53,290 nt of DNA from Methanobacteriota archaeon. Its GTDB lineage: Archaea > Thermoplasmatota > Thermoplasmata > UBA10834. The notes under the pieces are model-generated. The model was not told where the DNA came from and made no database searches. It saw only the letters and a program-made list of their open reading frames with translations. The position numbers were made by a program, and so were the translations under genes. The DNA lies in assembly GCA_020347565.1 (NCBI GenBank), contig CP070732.1, positions 1,814,890-1,868,179 of the forward strand, in the 5' to 3' direction. This document shows, piece after piece, positions 16,255-24,823 of the stretch (positions are counted from its first letter, which is position 1; each line of letters begins with the position of its first letter).

Positions 16255-16282
16255 AATGAGCCGTGGGGCACGGGTGCCAAGC

Positions 16283-16290
16283 TAGATATA
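16283..16290 (+). promoter_or_regulatory. TATA box for tRNA-Arg
   Basis: TAGATATA lies 24-31 bases upstream of the tRNA-Arg 5' end. Confidence 0.55.
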
Positions 16291-16313
16291 CGGACTCCGC
16301 CTTTGGATGCGCA

Positions 16314-16435
16314 GGGCCTGTAGTGTAGCTTGGACATCACAGGGGCCTCCGGACCGCCCTGAGCGGGAGGGAAAGCCCCGAACTCGGGTTCGAAAGGCGA
16401 ACAGCCGCTGTTCCCCGAACATCCCGACGGGCCCG
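16314..16435 (+). tRNA. tRNA-Arg (anticodon CCG) with two introns
   Basis: Acceptor GGGCCTG (16314-16320) pairs with CGGGCCC (16428-16434), allowing one G-U. The anticodon stem is GGGGC (16342-16346)/GCCCC (16375-16379), and the loop CTCCGG+A gives anticodon CCG at 16349-16351. A 21-base intron (about 16353-16373) follows position 37 and contains the hairpin CCGC/GCGG. The T stem TCGGG (16384-16388)/CCCGA (16423-16427) is interrupted by a second intron of 27 bases (about 16394-16420) inside the T loop, which carries the hairpin GAACAG-CCG-CTGTTC. Removing both gives a normal 74-nt tRNA with T loop TTCGAAT. Exact splice points may shift by a base. Confidence 0.9.
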
Positions 16436-16453
16436 CCTCTCACCTCCATCAAC

Positions 16454-16463
16454 ATATTATATC
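16454..16463 (+). promoter_or_regulatory. TATA box for phosphomevalonate dehydratase operon
   Basis: ATATTATATC is centred about 26 bases before the ATG at 16485, implying a leaderless transcript. Confidence 0.6.
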
Positions 16464-16484
16464 TCGGCCAGCCTTTTCGTCCCG

Positions 16485-17657
16485 ATGCATCTCACAAGCG
16501 AAGAGGAACGGGCACTCTCGGGTGAGCAGGGCCGGGGCAGGCAGAAGGCCATGGAGCTGCTGACGGCCCTGGGAGACATATTCGGCGCGGAACGCCTAAT
16601 ATCCATAGGGTCAGCGCAGGTGTCCGGCGCCTCGTTCAAGACCATAGGCGAAGCTGGCATCAGATGGCTCGAGGAGATGTCCTCGGACGCCCGCACGTCC
16701 GTCCCAGCCATGGTCAATCCGCTCGGGCTCGACGTCAGGCGGTGGCGCTCGATGGGCGTCGGTGAGGAGTTCCACACGAGGCAGATGCGGATCGTCAAGG
16801 CATATGGCGCGATGGGGCTGGAGCCCGTGTATTCATGCACACCGTACCTTGCTGGCCGAAGACCGCGCAGGGGCCAGCACGTCGCGTGGGCGGAATCGTC
16901 GGCGACGGTGTTCGCGAATTCGGTCGTCGGCGCCAGGACGAATCGGGAGGGGGGACCGTCGGCGCTTGCCGCCGCCATCGTCGGGAAGACGCCCGAGTAC
17001 GGTCTGCACCTCGAGGAGAACAGACAGCCCAAGGTCGCCATAGAGCTTCGCTCCGTCGACTCCGAGATGACCCCGCTCGCCGGGTTTCTTGCCGGCAGGA
17101 TAGCTGGCAACCGCATACCAATGATCACGGGCCGGCGCTTGTCGGCTGACGAGCACAAGGCATTCGGAGCCGCTATGGCGGCCACGGGCGCCGTCTCGAT
17201 GTACGTGCCCGACCCAGACGGGAAACGCGATCGACGCCAGGAGCAGGAGATAGAGGAACGGGTGACTCTCGGGCCCGACGACGTCATACGCTGCTCGGAG
17301 GATTTGAGGGGCGCCGACGATTGGGACCTGGTGGCCGTCGGGTGCCCCCACTGCTCCTCGAGAGAGCTGCGGTCCATGGCCTCGAGGCTCCGACGGCGCA
17401 GGCCGAGCGGAGACCAGGACGTTTGGTTCTGCACCTCCAGGCGCGCCTTCGCGCTGTGCCCCGACGCGATCAAGGTCCTTCGCAGGTTCGGCAAGGTGCT
17501 GTGCGACACCTGCATGGTTGTGTCGCCAATAGAGGAGCTGTACGGCGCCACGGCGACCAACTCAGGCAAGGCGATGGTCTACCTGCCTACGCTGGGCCAC
17601 CAGAGAACATCATTCCTCACGACCTCGGAGCTGCTGGAGGCGATATCACGAAAATGA
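16485..17657 (+). CDS. Phosphomevalonate dehydratase large subunit (aconitase X catalytic domain)
   Basis: 390 residues of the AcnX/DUF521 family. In the archaeal mevalonate pathway this subunit carries a [4Fe-4S] cluster and dehydrates 5-phosphomevalonate to trans-anhydromevalonate 5-phosphate, a precursor of isoprenoid lipids. Family marks: an IGSAQVSG segment near residue 41, Cys118 in VYSCTPYL, EYGLHLEENR and LCDTCMVV (Cys340 and Cys343). The alternative for the family is cis-3-hydroxyproline dehydratase, but archaeal copies with a separate small subunit are normally the mevalonate enzyme. The transcript is probably leaderless. The stop overlaps the small-subunit start (ATGA). Confidence 0.9.
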   Translation: MHLTSEEERALSGEQGRGRQKAMELLTALGDIFGAERLISIGSAQVSGASFKTIGEAGIRWLEEMSSDARTSVPAMVNPLGLDVRRWRSMGVGEEFHTRQMRIVKAYGAMGLEPVYSCTPYLAGRRPRRGQHVAWAESSATVFANSVVGARTNREGGPSALAAAIVGKTPEYGLHLEENRQPKVAIELRSVDSEMTPLAGFLAGRIAGNRIPMITGRRLSADEHKAFGAAMAATGAVSMYVPDPDGKRDRRQEQEIEERVTLGPDDVIRCSEDLRGADDWDLVAVGCPHCSSRELRSMASRLRRRRPSGDQDVWFCTSRRAFALCPDAIKVLRRFGKVLCDTCMVVSPIEELYGATATNSGKAMVYLPTLGHQRTSFLTTSELLEAISRK

Positions 17658-18442
17658 CCGGGAGGGGCATTCGGAGAGGACGCGCCCGAGGCATCTCGCT
17701 CGTCTTCCCGACGCCTCTCTCCTTCCTCGGCGGCGTCGACGTACGCACTGGCAGGATAAGCGATCCCGAATGCGAAGCTGAAGGGCGCTCGGTGAGGGGG
17801 AAGGTGCTCTGCTTCCCGTTCGGCCGCGGCAGCACTGTGGGGTCATACGTCATCTATCAGCTGAAGCTCGACGGCAAGGCCCCGAAGGCCATAGTCAACT
17901 CGTCCGCGGAGCCAATCGTGGCCACGGGCGCCATAATGTCCGACATACCAATGGTCGACGGCGTGAACCTCTCGCTGATGCGCGACGGTGACGCCATCGC
18001 GGTGGACGGCAGCGATGGCACAGTGGATTTGCTAGACGTCGAGGAGCGGCACGTCGTCACGGGGATCCTGAGGCGCCGGGGAAAGATACTGTTGCTCCAA
18101 CGCAGCGACGATGTGGGGTCGTATCAGGGCTGCTGGGCGGGCATCTCAGGATACATCGAAAGCGGGGAGGCCGATGCCGAGGCTGTAAGGCGCGAGATAG
18201 AAGAGGAGGTGGGCCTGAAGGGCCTGAGGATGGTCCGAAGGGTCGAGCCTCAGAGCTTCCGACACGGGACCGTCGTGTGGACGGTGCATCCGTTCCTGTT
18301 CGACGCGGGTGGAGAGCGTATCCGTACGGACTGGGAGCACGCCAACTCTGCCTGGATAAAGCCTGAGGAACTTGCGCGCTACGACACCGTCCCGGGCCTG
18401 GGCACGGTCGTCGGAAAGCTCCTCCGAAGACCTATCCCATGA
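17654..18442 (+). CDS. Phosphomevalonate dehydratase small subunit fused to Nudix hydrolase
   Basis: 262 residues in two parts. Residues 1-125 are the AcnX swivelling domain (DUF126): GRGIRRGRARGISLV, PLSFLGGVDVRTGRISD and FPFGRGSTVGSYV, whose Ser corresponds to the active-site region. Residues 132-262 are a Nudix domain with a perfect Nudix box at 166-188 (Gly166, Glu172, Arg180-Glu181, Glu184-Glu185, Gly187). The start ATG overlaps the large-subunit stop, so the two subunits are co-translated. Stand-alone DUF126 subunits are about 130-140 residues, so the Nudix part is an addition. A role in trimming isoprenoid phosphates is tempting but inferred. The 3' end overlaps ileS tail to tail by 11 bases. 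Confidence 0.88.
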   Translation: MTGRGIRRGRARGISLVFPTPLSFLGGVDVRTGRISDPECEAEGRSVRGKVLCFPFGRGSTVGSYVIYQLKLDGKAPKAIVNSSAEPIVATGAIMSDIPMVDGVNLSLMRDGDAIAVDGSDGTVDLLDVEERHVVTGILRRRGKILLLQRSDDVGSYQGCWAGISGYIESGEADAEAVRREIEEEVGLKGLRMVRRVEPQSFRHGTVVWTVHPFLFDAGGERIRTDWEHANSAWIKPEELARYDTVPGLGTVVGKLLRRPIP

Positions 18443-21400
18443 TGGTGTGGTCCACCTCGCGCTCCAGCAGGTTCAGCTGATGGCTCTCGAGCGTCGACCT
18501 GTTGACCGCCATGAGAAGAATCGACTGGTTTATCGCCACCTGGTCCCTGAGGGACTGTATCAACCGGAGGACGGTTATGAAGTTGTTGTTGGTGATGAGG
18601 TACTCCAGACCGTCCAGGAGGACTATGCCGCCGTCCGGCTGCGACAGGAACTGCTCGAGCGACAGGCTCAGCTTCTCCAGGTCCTTCGGCCTTATGGCGT
18701 TGTCCCGTCCGACGTTGGACAGCCACACCACGGGCACGTCCCTGAGGTCGAACTTCGAACGTATCTTGGCCGGGTAGTTGCGCGTTATGCAGTACCCCTT
18801 CATGCCCTTCTTGAGCGTGGTCATGAATAGATTGTAGGACGTCTCCGGCCTGTCCTCCTCGACGAGGTAGGAGAACGACCGTTCGAGCTCCTGCACATGA
18901 GGCTCTGCGGCGGGAGCGGCAGGCGCGGGCGCCTTCTCGGGGGGCTTCGGCGCCGCATCGGGAAGCTTCTCTTCTGCTGCTTCCGCATCGACCGCAGGGG
19001 TCTCAGGCGCCGACACATCGTCCTTCGCATGCAGATGCTCGTGAAGCCTCTTGGCCTCCAGCTTGGATATGCCCTCCACGAGCGAGAAGTCCTCGGCGCT
19101 CGCGGCCATGAGCGACTCCTCGGAACTGATACCCGCGTCGAACGCCGCGATCGCCTTCTCAGTCGTCATGCCAGGAGCGTCGGACAGGCGGCTGAGCACC
19201 TCCCTCATCTTCAGCGAGGTCACGCCGATGACGAACCCCTCGCCCGCGACGTTCCATTCGACGACGTAGTCGCCCTTGGGCGACTCCTTCACCTCTACTC
19301 GGCGAGCCCTCGTTTCCCTCGATATGTGCTCTCGCCAGCCGTCTATGGCATCCTCGATTCGCTTCGAGCACTCCATCTCGATCCGGATGTACTCCTCGAC
19401 GTCCAGCCCCATGTCCTTCCTCATCTGCTGTATGCGTCGGATGAGCTCTCGGGCGAACCCCTCCGCCTCGAGCGCGGGCGTCGCCTCCATGTCTAGGTAC
19501 ATCGCGCCCTCGCTGAACTCCGCGCCGACCACGTCCGGCGGCAGCGTAGACGAGAACGACACCATGTTGGGTAGTATCTTGACGAGCTGCCCCTCGATTC
19601 CGAGCGAGTACTCCCCTTTGTCGACCCCGGCCTTGACGGCCTTCGCGGGCCGGTTCTTGAGCAGCACGGCTATCTTGCTGGACCACTGACGGTAGACCTT
19701 GCCGATCGCGTTGGGGTTCGGAATGACGCTCAGCATCATCTCGTCCCACTCCTCGCCGACAGGTATCATCTGAAGCGTCTTGACGTTGTTCTGCGCCAGC
19801 AGCGCTTCCTTAAGCTGCGCCAGCTCCTCCGCCGCCTCGTCTGTGTTCGCCCGGATGACGATCCGCTTCAGCGGCCATCGGAGGTTCACATTAGACTCCT
19901 GTCGTATCCTCGCAACCACCTCGGAGATCTCCCTTACGAGGGCCATGCCGTGCTCTAGCTTCGTGTCTATCCAGCCTTCGTTGGCGGTCGGCCATTGGAC
20001 GGCGTGTATGCTCTCCTCGCGGCGGTCGAGGTTCGCGTGTATCGCTTCGGATATGTACGGCGCGATCGGCGCCAGGAGCGCCGTCAAAGTCGACAGCGAT
20101 TCATGAAGTACCTTGAAGGCGACTATCTTGTCGATGTCGTCCCCCTCCCTCCAGAGCCTGTCCCTGATGAGCTTGACGTACCACCTCGAGAGGTCTTCGA
20201 GTATGAATGCCTCGATGGTCCTCGCCGCCCTGTGTATCTCATAGGCCTCCATCGCAGCGGCGGCGTCCCCCTTCAGCGTCTCGAGCCTCGAGACCATCCA
20301 GAGGTCCTCCGCCTTCATGGACTCCCTCAGCTCCTCGACGCTCCGGCTCATGGGGTTGAACTTGTCTATGGACATGTACAGGGCGGCGAACTTGTATACG
20401 TTCCACAGGATGTTCAGCGTCCTGTTCGTCGCCTTGACACCTTCCTGCTGGAACAGCACGTCGTCCCACGGGGCATTCGCCTTCATGAGGTACAACCTCA
20501 ACGAGTCCGCGCCGAGCGTGTTGACGACTCCTATCGGGTCTATCACAGTGCCGTCGCTCTTCGACATGGCCTCGCCCTGCGGTGTGAACGCCCATCCGTG
20601 CATCAGCACCGACCTGTACGGGGACTTGCCGAACGCCAGCACGCCGGTCACGAGCTGCGAGTAGAACCATCCGCGCGTCTGGTCGTGGGCCTCGGTGATC
20701 CACTCGCTGGGCCACCACTTGTCGAACTCCTCGGTCTGAGCGGGGTAAGCGAGAGACGCCCATGAACACACGCCAGCGTCGAACCACACATCGAGCACAT
20801 CAGATACCCTGTTCATCACCTGACCGCACTTCTCGCACTTGTACGAGAGGCGGTCTATCCAGGGCCTGTGGACGTCCATGCCCTCCACGTACCCGTCGGC
20901 CTCCCGGAGCTCTTCGAGGGACGACACGACGCGCGTGTTGCCGCAGATGCAGCGCCAGATGGGCAGAGGTGTGCCCCAGAACCTCTGCCTGCTGATGCAC
21001 CAGTCGCGAGCGTTGGCTATCCAGTCCTTCTGACGGTTCGTGCCAGCCCACTCCGGATACCATCTGACCCCTGCATTGGCCTCGGCCAGCTCCTCCTTGA
21101 AGTCGGTCACCTTCAGGAACCATTGGTCGGTGACGCGGTATATGATCGGCTTCTTGCAGCGCCAGCAGTGCCCGTATCTGTGCGTGATGCTCGCCTCGTG
21201 GAACATGACCGACCGCTCGACGAGGTCGGCCATGATCAAGTCGTTGGCCTCCTTCACACTCCTCCCTGCGAGATGCTCGCCGACCTCCTCCGTGTAGGTT
21301 CCGCTCTCGTCCACTGGGGAGAACGGCTCCAGGTCGAACTCCGTACCCAGGTCGAAGTCTTCGGGGCCGTGGCCCGGTGCTGTGTGCACGATGCCCGTGC

Positions 21401-22364
21401 TCTCAGATGTGACGGTGTCCGATGGAAGCACCGCATGCGCCCACTCGGCTGTCACACGCTGCTGGTAAGGGACGATGTCGCCCAGGGGATGGTCGTACTT
21501 CAGGCCCACGAGGTCCTCGCCCTTGACCGTCTCGAGGATCTCGGCGTCGTCGACCTTCGCGATATTCATCAGCTCCTCGGCCCTCTCCTCGAGGACGACA
21601 AGTATCTCCTCGCTCGTGCCTCTCCTGACAAGTATCCTCGCGTATGTGAACTCGGGGTGGACTGCAGCGGCGAGGTTGCCCGGGATAGTCCACGGCGTTG
21701 TCGTCCATATGAGCAGGTACTCCCCGGGACGGTCCCTCAACGGGAACTTGACATAGATGGACGGGTCGGTCTCGTCCCAGTACTCTATCTCCGCCTCCGC
21801 GAGCGCCGTCTCGCACCTGGGGCACCACGGAAGCACCCTCAGGTCAGTCGAGAGGAGCCCCTTGTCATGGGCCTGCTTGAGCGTCCACCACACAGACGCG
21901 ATGTATGAAGGCGATATGGTCACGTAAGGGCTCTCCCAATCCATCCAGACGCCGAGCGCCTTGAACTCGTCCGTCATCTTGGCCTTGAACCTCAGAGCGT
22001 ACTCGCGGCACGTCTCGACGAAACGCTCCATCCCCTCGCCCTCTATCTCCTTCTTACTCGCGATGTTCAGGTTCTGCTCGACCTTCACCTCGATCGGGAG
22101 CCCGTGCATGTCGTATCCCGGCTGGTCGCGCACGTTCAGGCCCTGCATGCGCCTGAACCGGAGGACCACGTCCTTCAGTATCTTGTTCCAGGCCGTTCCT
22201 ATGTGGATCGAGCCCGTCGTGTACGGCGGCCCGTCGAGTATGTAGTACGGCTCGCCGGACTCGGAGGCCTTCCTGACCTTCTCGTACGTACGGTCACGTT
22301 CCCACTTCGCCCTGATATCCTTCTCTAACTGGACGGGGGAGTAGGTCTCGTCCACTTGGCGCAT
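18432..22364 (-). CDS. ileS: Isoleucyl-tRNA synthetase with C-terminal HhH and DUF835 domains
   Basis: 1310 residues. Residues 1 to about 1040 form a complete class I IleRS: HIGH-equivalent GSIHIGTAWN, the CP1 editing domain with WTTTPWTIPGNLA, the KMSKS loop GEAMSKSDG, and anticodon-binding and C-terminal domains. After these come a helix-hairpin-helix-like segment (GISSEESLMAASAEDFSLVE), an Ala/Pro/Glu linker, and a DUF835 domain at about 1159-1310 with WLSN, IVLLDGLEYLITNNNF and LRDQVAIN. Normal IleRS ends near residue 1050. The ATG at 22364 is chosen because the TATA box at 22398-22406 places transcription at about 22375. The longer in-frame extension is upstream of that and lacks family similarity. 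Confidence 0.94.
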   Translation of the reverse strand: MRQVDETYSPVQLEKDIRAKWERDRTYEKVRKASESGEPYYILDGPPYTTGSIHIGTAWNKILKDVVLRFRRMQGLNVRDQPGYDMHGLPIEVKVEQNLNIASKKEIEGEGMERFVETCREYALRFKAKMTDEFKALGVWMDWESPYVTISPSYIASVWWTLKQAHDKGLLSTDLRVLPWCPRCETALAEAEIEYWDETDPSIYVKFPLRDRPGEYLLIWTTTPWTIPGNLAAAVHPEFTYARILVRRGTSEEILVVLEERAEELMNIAKVDDAEILETVKGEDLVGLKYDHPLGDIVPYQQRVTAEWAHAVLPSDTVTSESTGIVHTAPGHGPEDFDLGTEFDLEPFSPVDESGTYTEEVGEHLAGRSVKEANDLIMADLVERSVMFHEASITHRYGHCWRCKKPIIYRVTDQWFLKVTDFKEELAEANAGVRWYPEWAGTNRQKDWIANARDWCISRQRFWGTPLPIWRCICGNTRVVSSLEELREADGYVEGMDVHRPWIDRLSYKCEKCGQVMNRVSDVLDVWFDAGVCSWASLAYPAQTEEFDKWWPSEWITEAHDQTRGWFYSQLVTGVLAFGKSPYRSVLMHGWAFTPQGEAMSKSDGTVIDPIGVVNTLGADSLRLYLMKANAPWDDVLFQQEGVKATNRTLNILWNVYKFAALYMSIDKFNPMSRSVEELRESMKAEDLWMVSRLETLKGDAAAAMEAYEIHRAARTIEAFILEDLSRWYVKLIRDRLWREGDDIDKIVAFKVLHESLSTLTALLAPIAPYISEAIHANLDRREESIHAVQWPTANEGWIDTKLEHGMALVREISEVVARIRQESNVNLRWPLKRIVIRANTDEAAEELAQLKEALLAQNNVKTLQMIPVGEEWDEMMLSVIPNPNAIGKVYRQWSSKIAVLLKNRPAKAVKAGVDKGEYSLGIEGQLVKILPNMVSFSSTLPPDVVGAEFSEGAMYLDMEATPALEAEGFARELIRRIQQMRKDMGLDVEEYIRIEMECSKRIEDAIDGWREHISRETRARRVEVKESPKGDYVVEWNVAGEGFVIGVTSLKMREVLSRLSDAPGMTTEKAIAAFDAGISSEESLMAASAEDFSLVEGISKLEAKRLHEHLHAKDDVSAPETPAVDAEAAEEKLPDAAPKPPEKAPAPAAPAAEPHVQELERSFSYLVEEDRPETSYNLFMTTLKKGMKGYCITRNYPAKIRSKFDLRDVPVVWLSNVGRDNAIRPKDLEKLSLSLEQFLSQPDGGIVLLDGLEYLITNNNFITVLRLIQSLRDQVAINQSILLMAVNRSTLESHQLNLLEREVDHTIMG

Positions 22365-22397
22365 AATCCATCTTCCGTTTACCATATTGATGGCAGG

Positions 22398-22406
22398 TAT
22401 TTTAAA
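22398..22406 (-). promoter_or_regulatory. TATA box for ileS
   Basis: Minus-strand TTTAAAATA lies 34-42 bases before the ATG at 22364 and defines the start. Confidence 0.6.
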
Positions 22407-22480
22407 GATAGTGCGGCAGGAATCAGGACGCGCAGAGGCTAGAACGGCCCTCCGCATCTCGCCAGTCGCCGCGAGATACG

Positions 22481-23497
22481 TCACCAGGAGTCGATGCTGC
22501 TCTGCGACGTGCAAGCCCTCATCGAGCACACCTTTGACAACGTCGCATCGACCCTATCGACCGAGAAACCGTGAGAGTCGCATAGCAGCCTGCGTACGTC
22601 CTCCGGCACGGGCGCGCGCCAGGTCAGGGCGTAGCCGTCGGTCACCTGCGGCTCCAGGAAGAGCCGCCGGACCTCGCCGAAGTCCTCTGGCAGCGAGACG
22701 CCTCCGTCGGCAAGCACGTTTTCTATGGCGCCATGCTTTCTGATCAACTTCAGCGCGCGTTTCGGGCCGATGCCGCGCACGCCCTCGTTGAAATCCGTGC
22801 CCATGAGTATCGCCAAGTCGACCAGCTGCGGCCTCGATAGCGACAGTGACGAGAGCATCGCATCAAGGTCTATCAGCTCCGGTGAGACGTCCACGGACCT
22901 GCCGCCCGAGACCCTCCGCTTTCTCGCGAGGGTCAGGTTCCTGACCAGCGTGGGCGTGCCGAAGAGAAGAGCGTCGTAGTCCTGCGACGCTCCCGCCCAC
23001 ACGTCCCCTCTGATGGCCATATGTGCCATCTGCGCCTCGCCCTCGCTGGGGGCGACGAGCCAAGGTATGCCCATCGCGTCGAGCAAGCTCTTAGCCTCAG
23101 CGACCATCGCGTCGTCTAGGCGGGACGTCTGTGCCGCCTTCGAGAGCGCCCTCTTCAGGTCCCCCGCTTCAAGAGCGGCCTTCCACTCGACTTCGGCAGC
23201 CTCCTTGACAGCCCTTCTCGCCTTCAGCGTCTTCTCCTTCAGCTCCGGTGGCTCGCCGTCAAAAACGTAGGCCGGTCTGACGCCTATGTCGAGCAGCGCG
23301 GCGGTGCGATGGAACAGCCCTGAGAGATGCGATGTGACCCTCCCGTCCCGGTCCCTGAGCGGCGTGCCGTCCGGCTGACGGATGGTCGCGATGAACTGGT
23401 ACAAGGTGTTGAAGGCGTCGATGGCCAGCGCTCTGCCAGAGAGGTCTTCCAGCCGCAGTGGCGCGGGCTCCACAAGCTTGGATATGTCGATGCCCAT
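22481..23497 (-). CDS. fen: Flap endonuclease 1
   Basis: 338 residues. FEN1 removes 5' flaps during Okazaki-fragment maturation and repair. Present are the N region (MGIDISKLV, LAIDAFNTLYQF), Asp in YVFDGEPPELK, the internal region APSEGEAQMAHM with SQDYDALLFG, and MGTDFNEGVRGIGPKRALKLI (metal site plus H2TH). The C-terminal PCNA-binding peptide reads QSSIDSW and then stops, one aromatic short of the usual ending. A TATA-like ACATATCT about 25-35 bases upstream suggests a leaderless transcript. Confidence 0.96.
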   Translation of the reverse strand: MGIDISKLVEPAPLRLEDLSGRALAIDAFNTLYQFIATIRQPDGTPLRDRDGRVTSHLSGLFHRTAALLDIGVRPAYVFDGEPPELKEKTLKARRAVKEAAEVEWKAALEAGDLKRALSKAAQTSRLDDAMVAEAKSLLDAMGIPWLVAPSEGEAQMAHMAIRGDVWAGASQDYDALLFGTPTLVRNLTLARKRRVSGGRSVDVSPELIDLDAMLSSLSLSRPQLVDLAILMGTDFNEGVRGIGPKRALKLIRKHGAIENVLADGGVSLPEDFGEVRRLFLEPQVTDGYALTWRAPVPEDVRRLLCDSHGFSVDRVDATLSKVCSMRACTSQSSIDSW

Positions 23498-23560
23498 CGG
23501 TGCTACGTCAGGGCTGAGGGACTAGATATGTCATTCGGGAGAACGCAGCTGGACGGACGA

Positions 23561-23743
23561 TCACTGCGTGTCGTCTGTCTCCTGCGGAAGGTAGAGGACC
23601 AGGAACGCCACCCCCAGCCATCCGGTGCAGAGTATGAAGAGGAACGCGCTGGCTTCGAATATCACGCCCAGAAACATGAGCAGAGCTGGCAGCGCAAATG
23701 TGACGAAGAATATCATCGGATGCTCGCCTATCCTGAACGCCAT
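23561..23743 (-). CDS. Small two-helix membrane protein
   Basis: 60 residues with hydrophobic segments at about 10-30 and 33-52 and a polar acidic C-terminus. No family is recognised. It begins 34 bases after the rpe stop on the same strand and lies between rpe and fen. Its composition and consistent codon use make it a likely real gene, but a short hydrophobic frame can arise by chance. Confidence 0.5.
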   Translation of the reverse strand: MAFRIGEHPMIFFVTFALPALLMFLGVIFEASAFLFILCTGWLGVAFLVLYLPQETDDTQ

Positions 23744-23776
23744 CGATCTCGGTCCTCTTGAACGCGAACTCCGATA

Positions 23777-24448
23777 TTAATCCTTTGATGACGGCCCGCT
23801 CAGGCTCCGGAGCGCTCCAATCGCGGCGGCCATGTCCTGCGACTTGAAGACGTACGTCCCCGCGGCCAGTATGTTCGCGCCCGCCCCTGCCGCCAGTGCG
23901 CCGGTCTCGGCGTTTATCCCTCCGTCCACCTCTATCGGCACTTCCAGACCCCGCCTGATGAGCTCGGCTCTTGCGGCCGGAATCTTCGGCAGCACTTCGG
24001 GCATAAACGACTGCCCTCCGAAGCCAGGATTCACCGACATAATCAGAAGCAGGTCGATCTCGTCGAAGTACTCGAACGCGGCCTCGACTGGCGTGGGGGG
24101 GTTGACGGCCAGCGCTGCCTTGCACCCGAGCCCGCGGACGGCCCTCAATGTCTGCCGGACGTCTTCCTGCTCGGCCTCGACGTGCACCTCGATCACATCG
24201 GAACCGCCTTCAGCGAACGCCGCCAAATGTCTCTCCGGATGCGTTATCATGAGGTGTGCGATGAACGGCAAATCCGAGAGATCCCGCAGGCGCTTGACGA
24301 CCGGCGGGCCTATGGTTATGTTCGGGACGAAGACGCCGTCCATCACGTCGATGTGTATGTAGTCCGCCCCTGCCTCGCTGACACGGCGGACATCCTCCCC
24401 GAGCTTGGAGAAGTCGGCCGCCAGTATGGATGGTGCTATCTTCGGCAT
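23777..24448 (-). CDS. rpe: Ribulose-phosphate 3-epimerase
   Basis: 223 residues. Rpe interconverts ribulose 5-phosphate and xylulose 5-phosphate using a metal-dependent TIM barrel. The motifs are intact: IAPSILAADFSKLGEDV, YIHIDVMDGVFVPN, LIMSVNPGFGGQSF and EVDGGINAET. The ATG at 24448 is at the family's usual start; the 17 residues possible upstream have no counterpart. Rpe occurs in only some archaea and suggests a partial non-oxidative pentose phosphate route. No transketolase is nearby. Confidence 0.95.
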   Translation of the reverse strand: MPKIAPSILAADFSKLGEDVRRVSEAGADYIHIDVMDGVFVPNITIGPPVVKRLRDLSDLPFIAHLMITHPERHLAAFAEGGSDVIEVHVEAEQEDVRQTLRAVRGLGCKAALAVNPPTPVEAAFEYFDEIDLLLIMSVNPGFGGQSFMPEVLPKIPAARAELIRRGLEVPIEVDGGINAETGALAAGAGANILAAGTYVFKSQDMAAAIGALRSLSGPSSKD

Positions 24449-24537
24449 CGGATGCGGAACGGTAAGGTTCGTATTATGGCTTTTGGTGCGTGTCCCCACA
24501 CGAAACCGTTTAATCTGGGTACCATGTTACGAGGGAC

Positions 24538-24756
24538 ATGCCCTCGCCCAAGCACGCGGCCAAGAAGGAGCGCTCATGCGCCGTCGCCAACTGCGGCAAG
24601 GAGGCCAGCAGGGCCGTCAGCGGACGAAAGGTCGAGAAGGCCGGCATCAGCGTCGTCACGGACCCCTCTAAGACGGCGCATCTGTGCAAGGACCACTACA
24701 GGGAGATCAAGAAGAAGACCAAGAAGGACCGGATGCTCGACCGGCTCGACTGGTAG
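24538..24756 (+). CDS. Small basic protein with likely zinc-binding Cys/His
   Basis: 72 residues, strongly basic at both ends. CAVANC (C-x4-C, residues 14-19) and HLCKDH (C-x2-H, about 49-52) could bind one zinc. No named family is recognised. GAGGG precedes the ATG and a TATA-like TTTAATC lies about 25 bases upstream, so the gene is well set up for expression. Basic, zinc-binding small proteins of this kind are often ribosome- or nucleic-acid-associated, but that is inference. Confidence 0.7.
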   Translation: MPSPKHAAKKERSCAVANCGKEASRAVSGRKVEKAGISVVTDPSKTAHLCKDHYREIKKKTKKDRMLDRLDW

Positions 24757-24823
24757 CAGTCATGGTCACGAGCGGCTATCCGTCCCGGGGAAAACTGGAT
24801 ATACGAGGCTCTGATTCTGCACC

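Noticed and set aside
22365..22529. N-terminal extension of IleRS
   Set aside because: The in-frame residues before 22364 lie across the TATA box and do not resemble IleRS.
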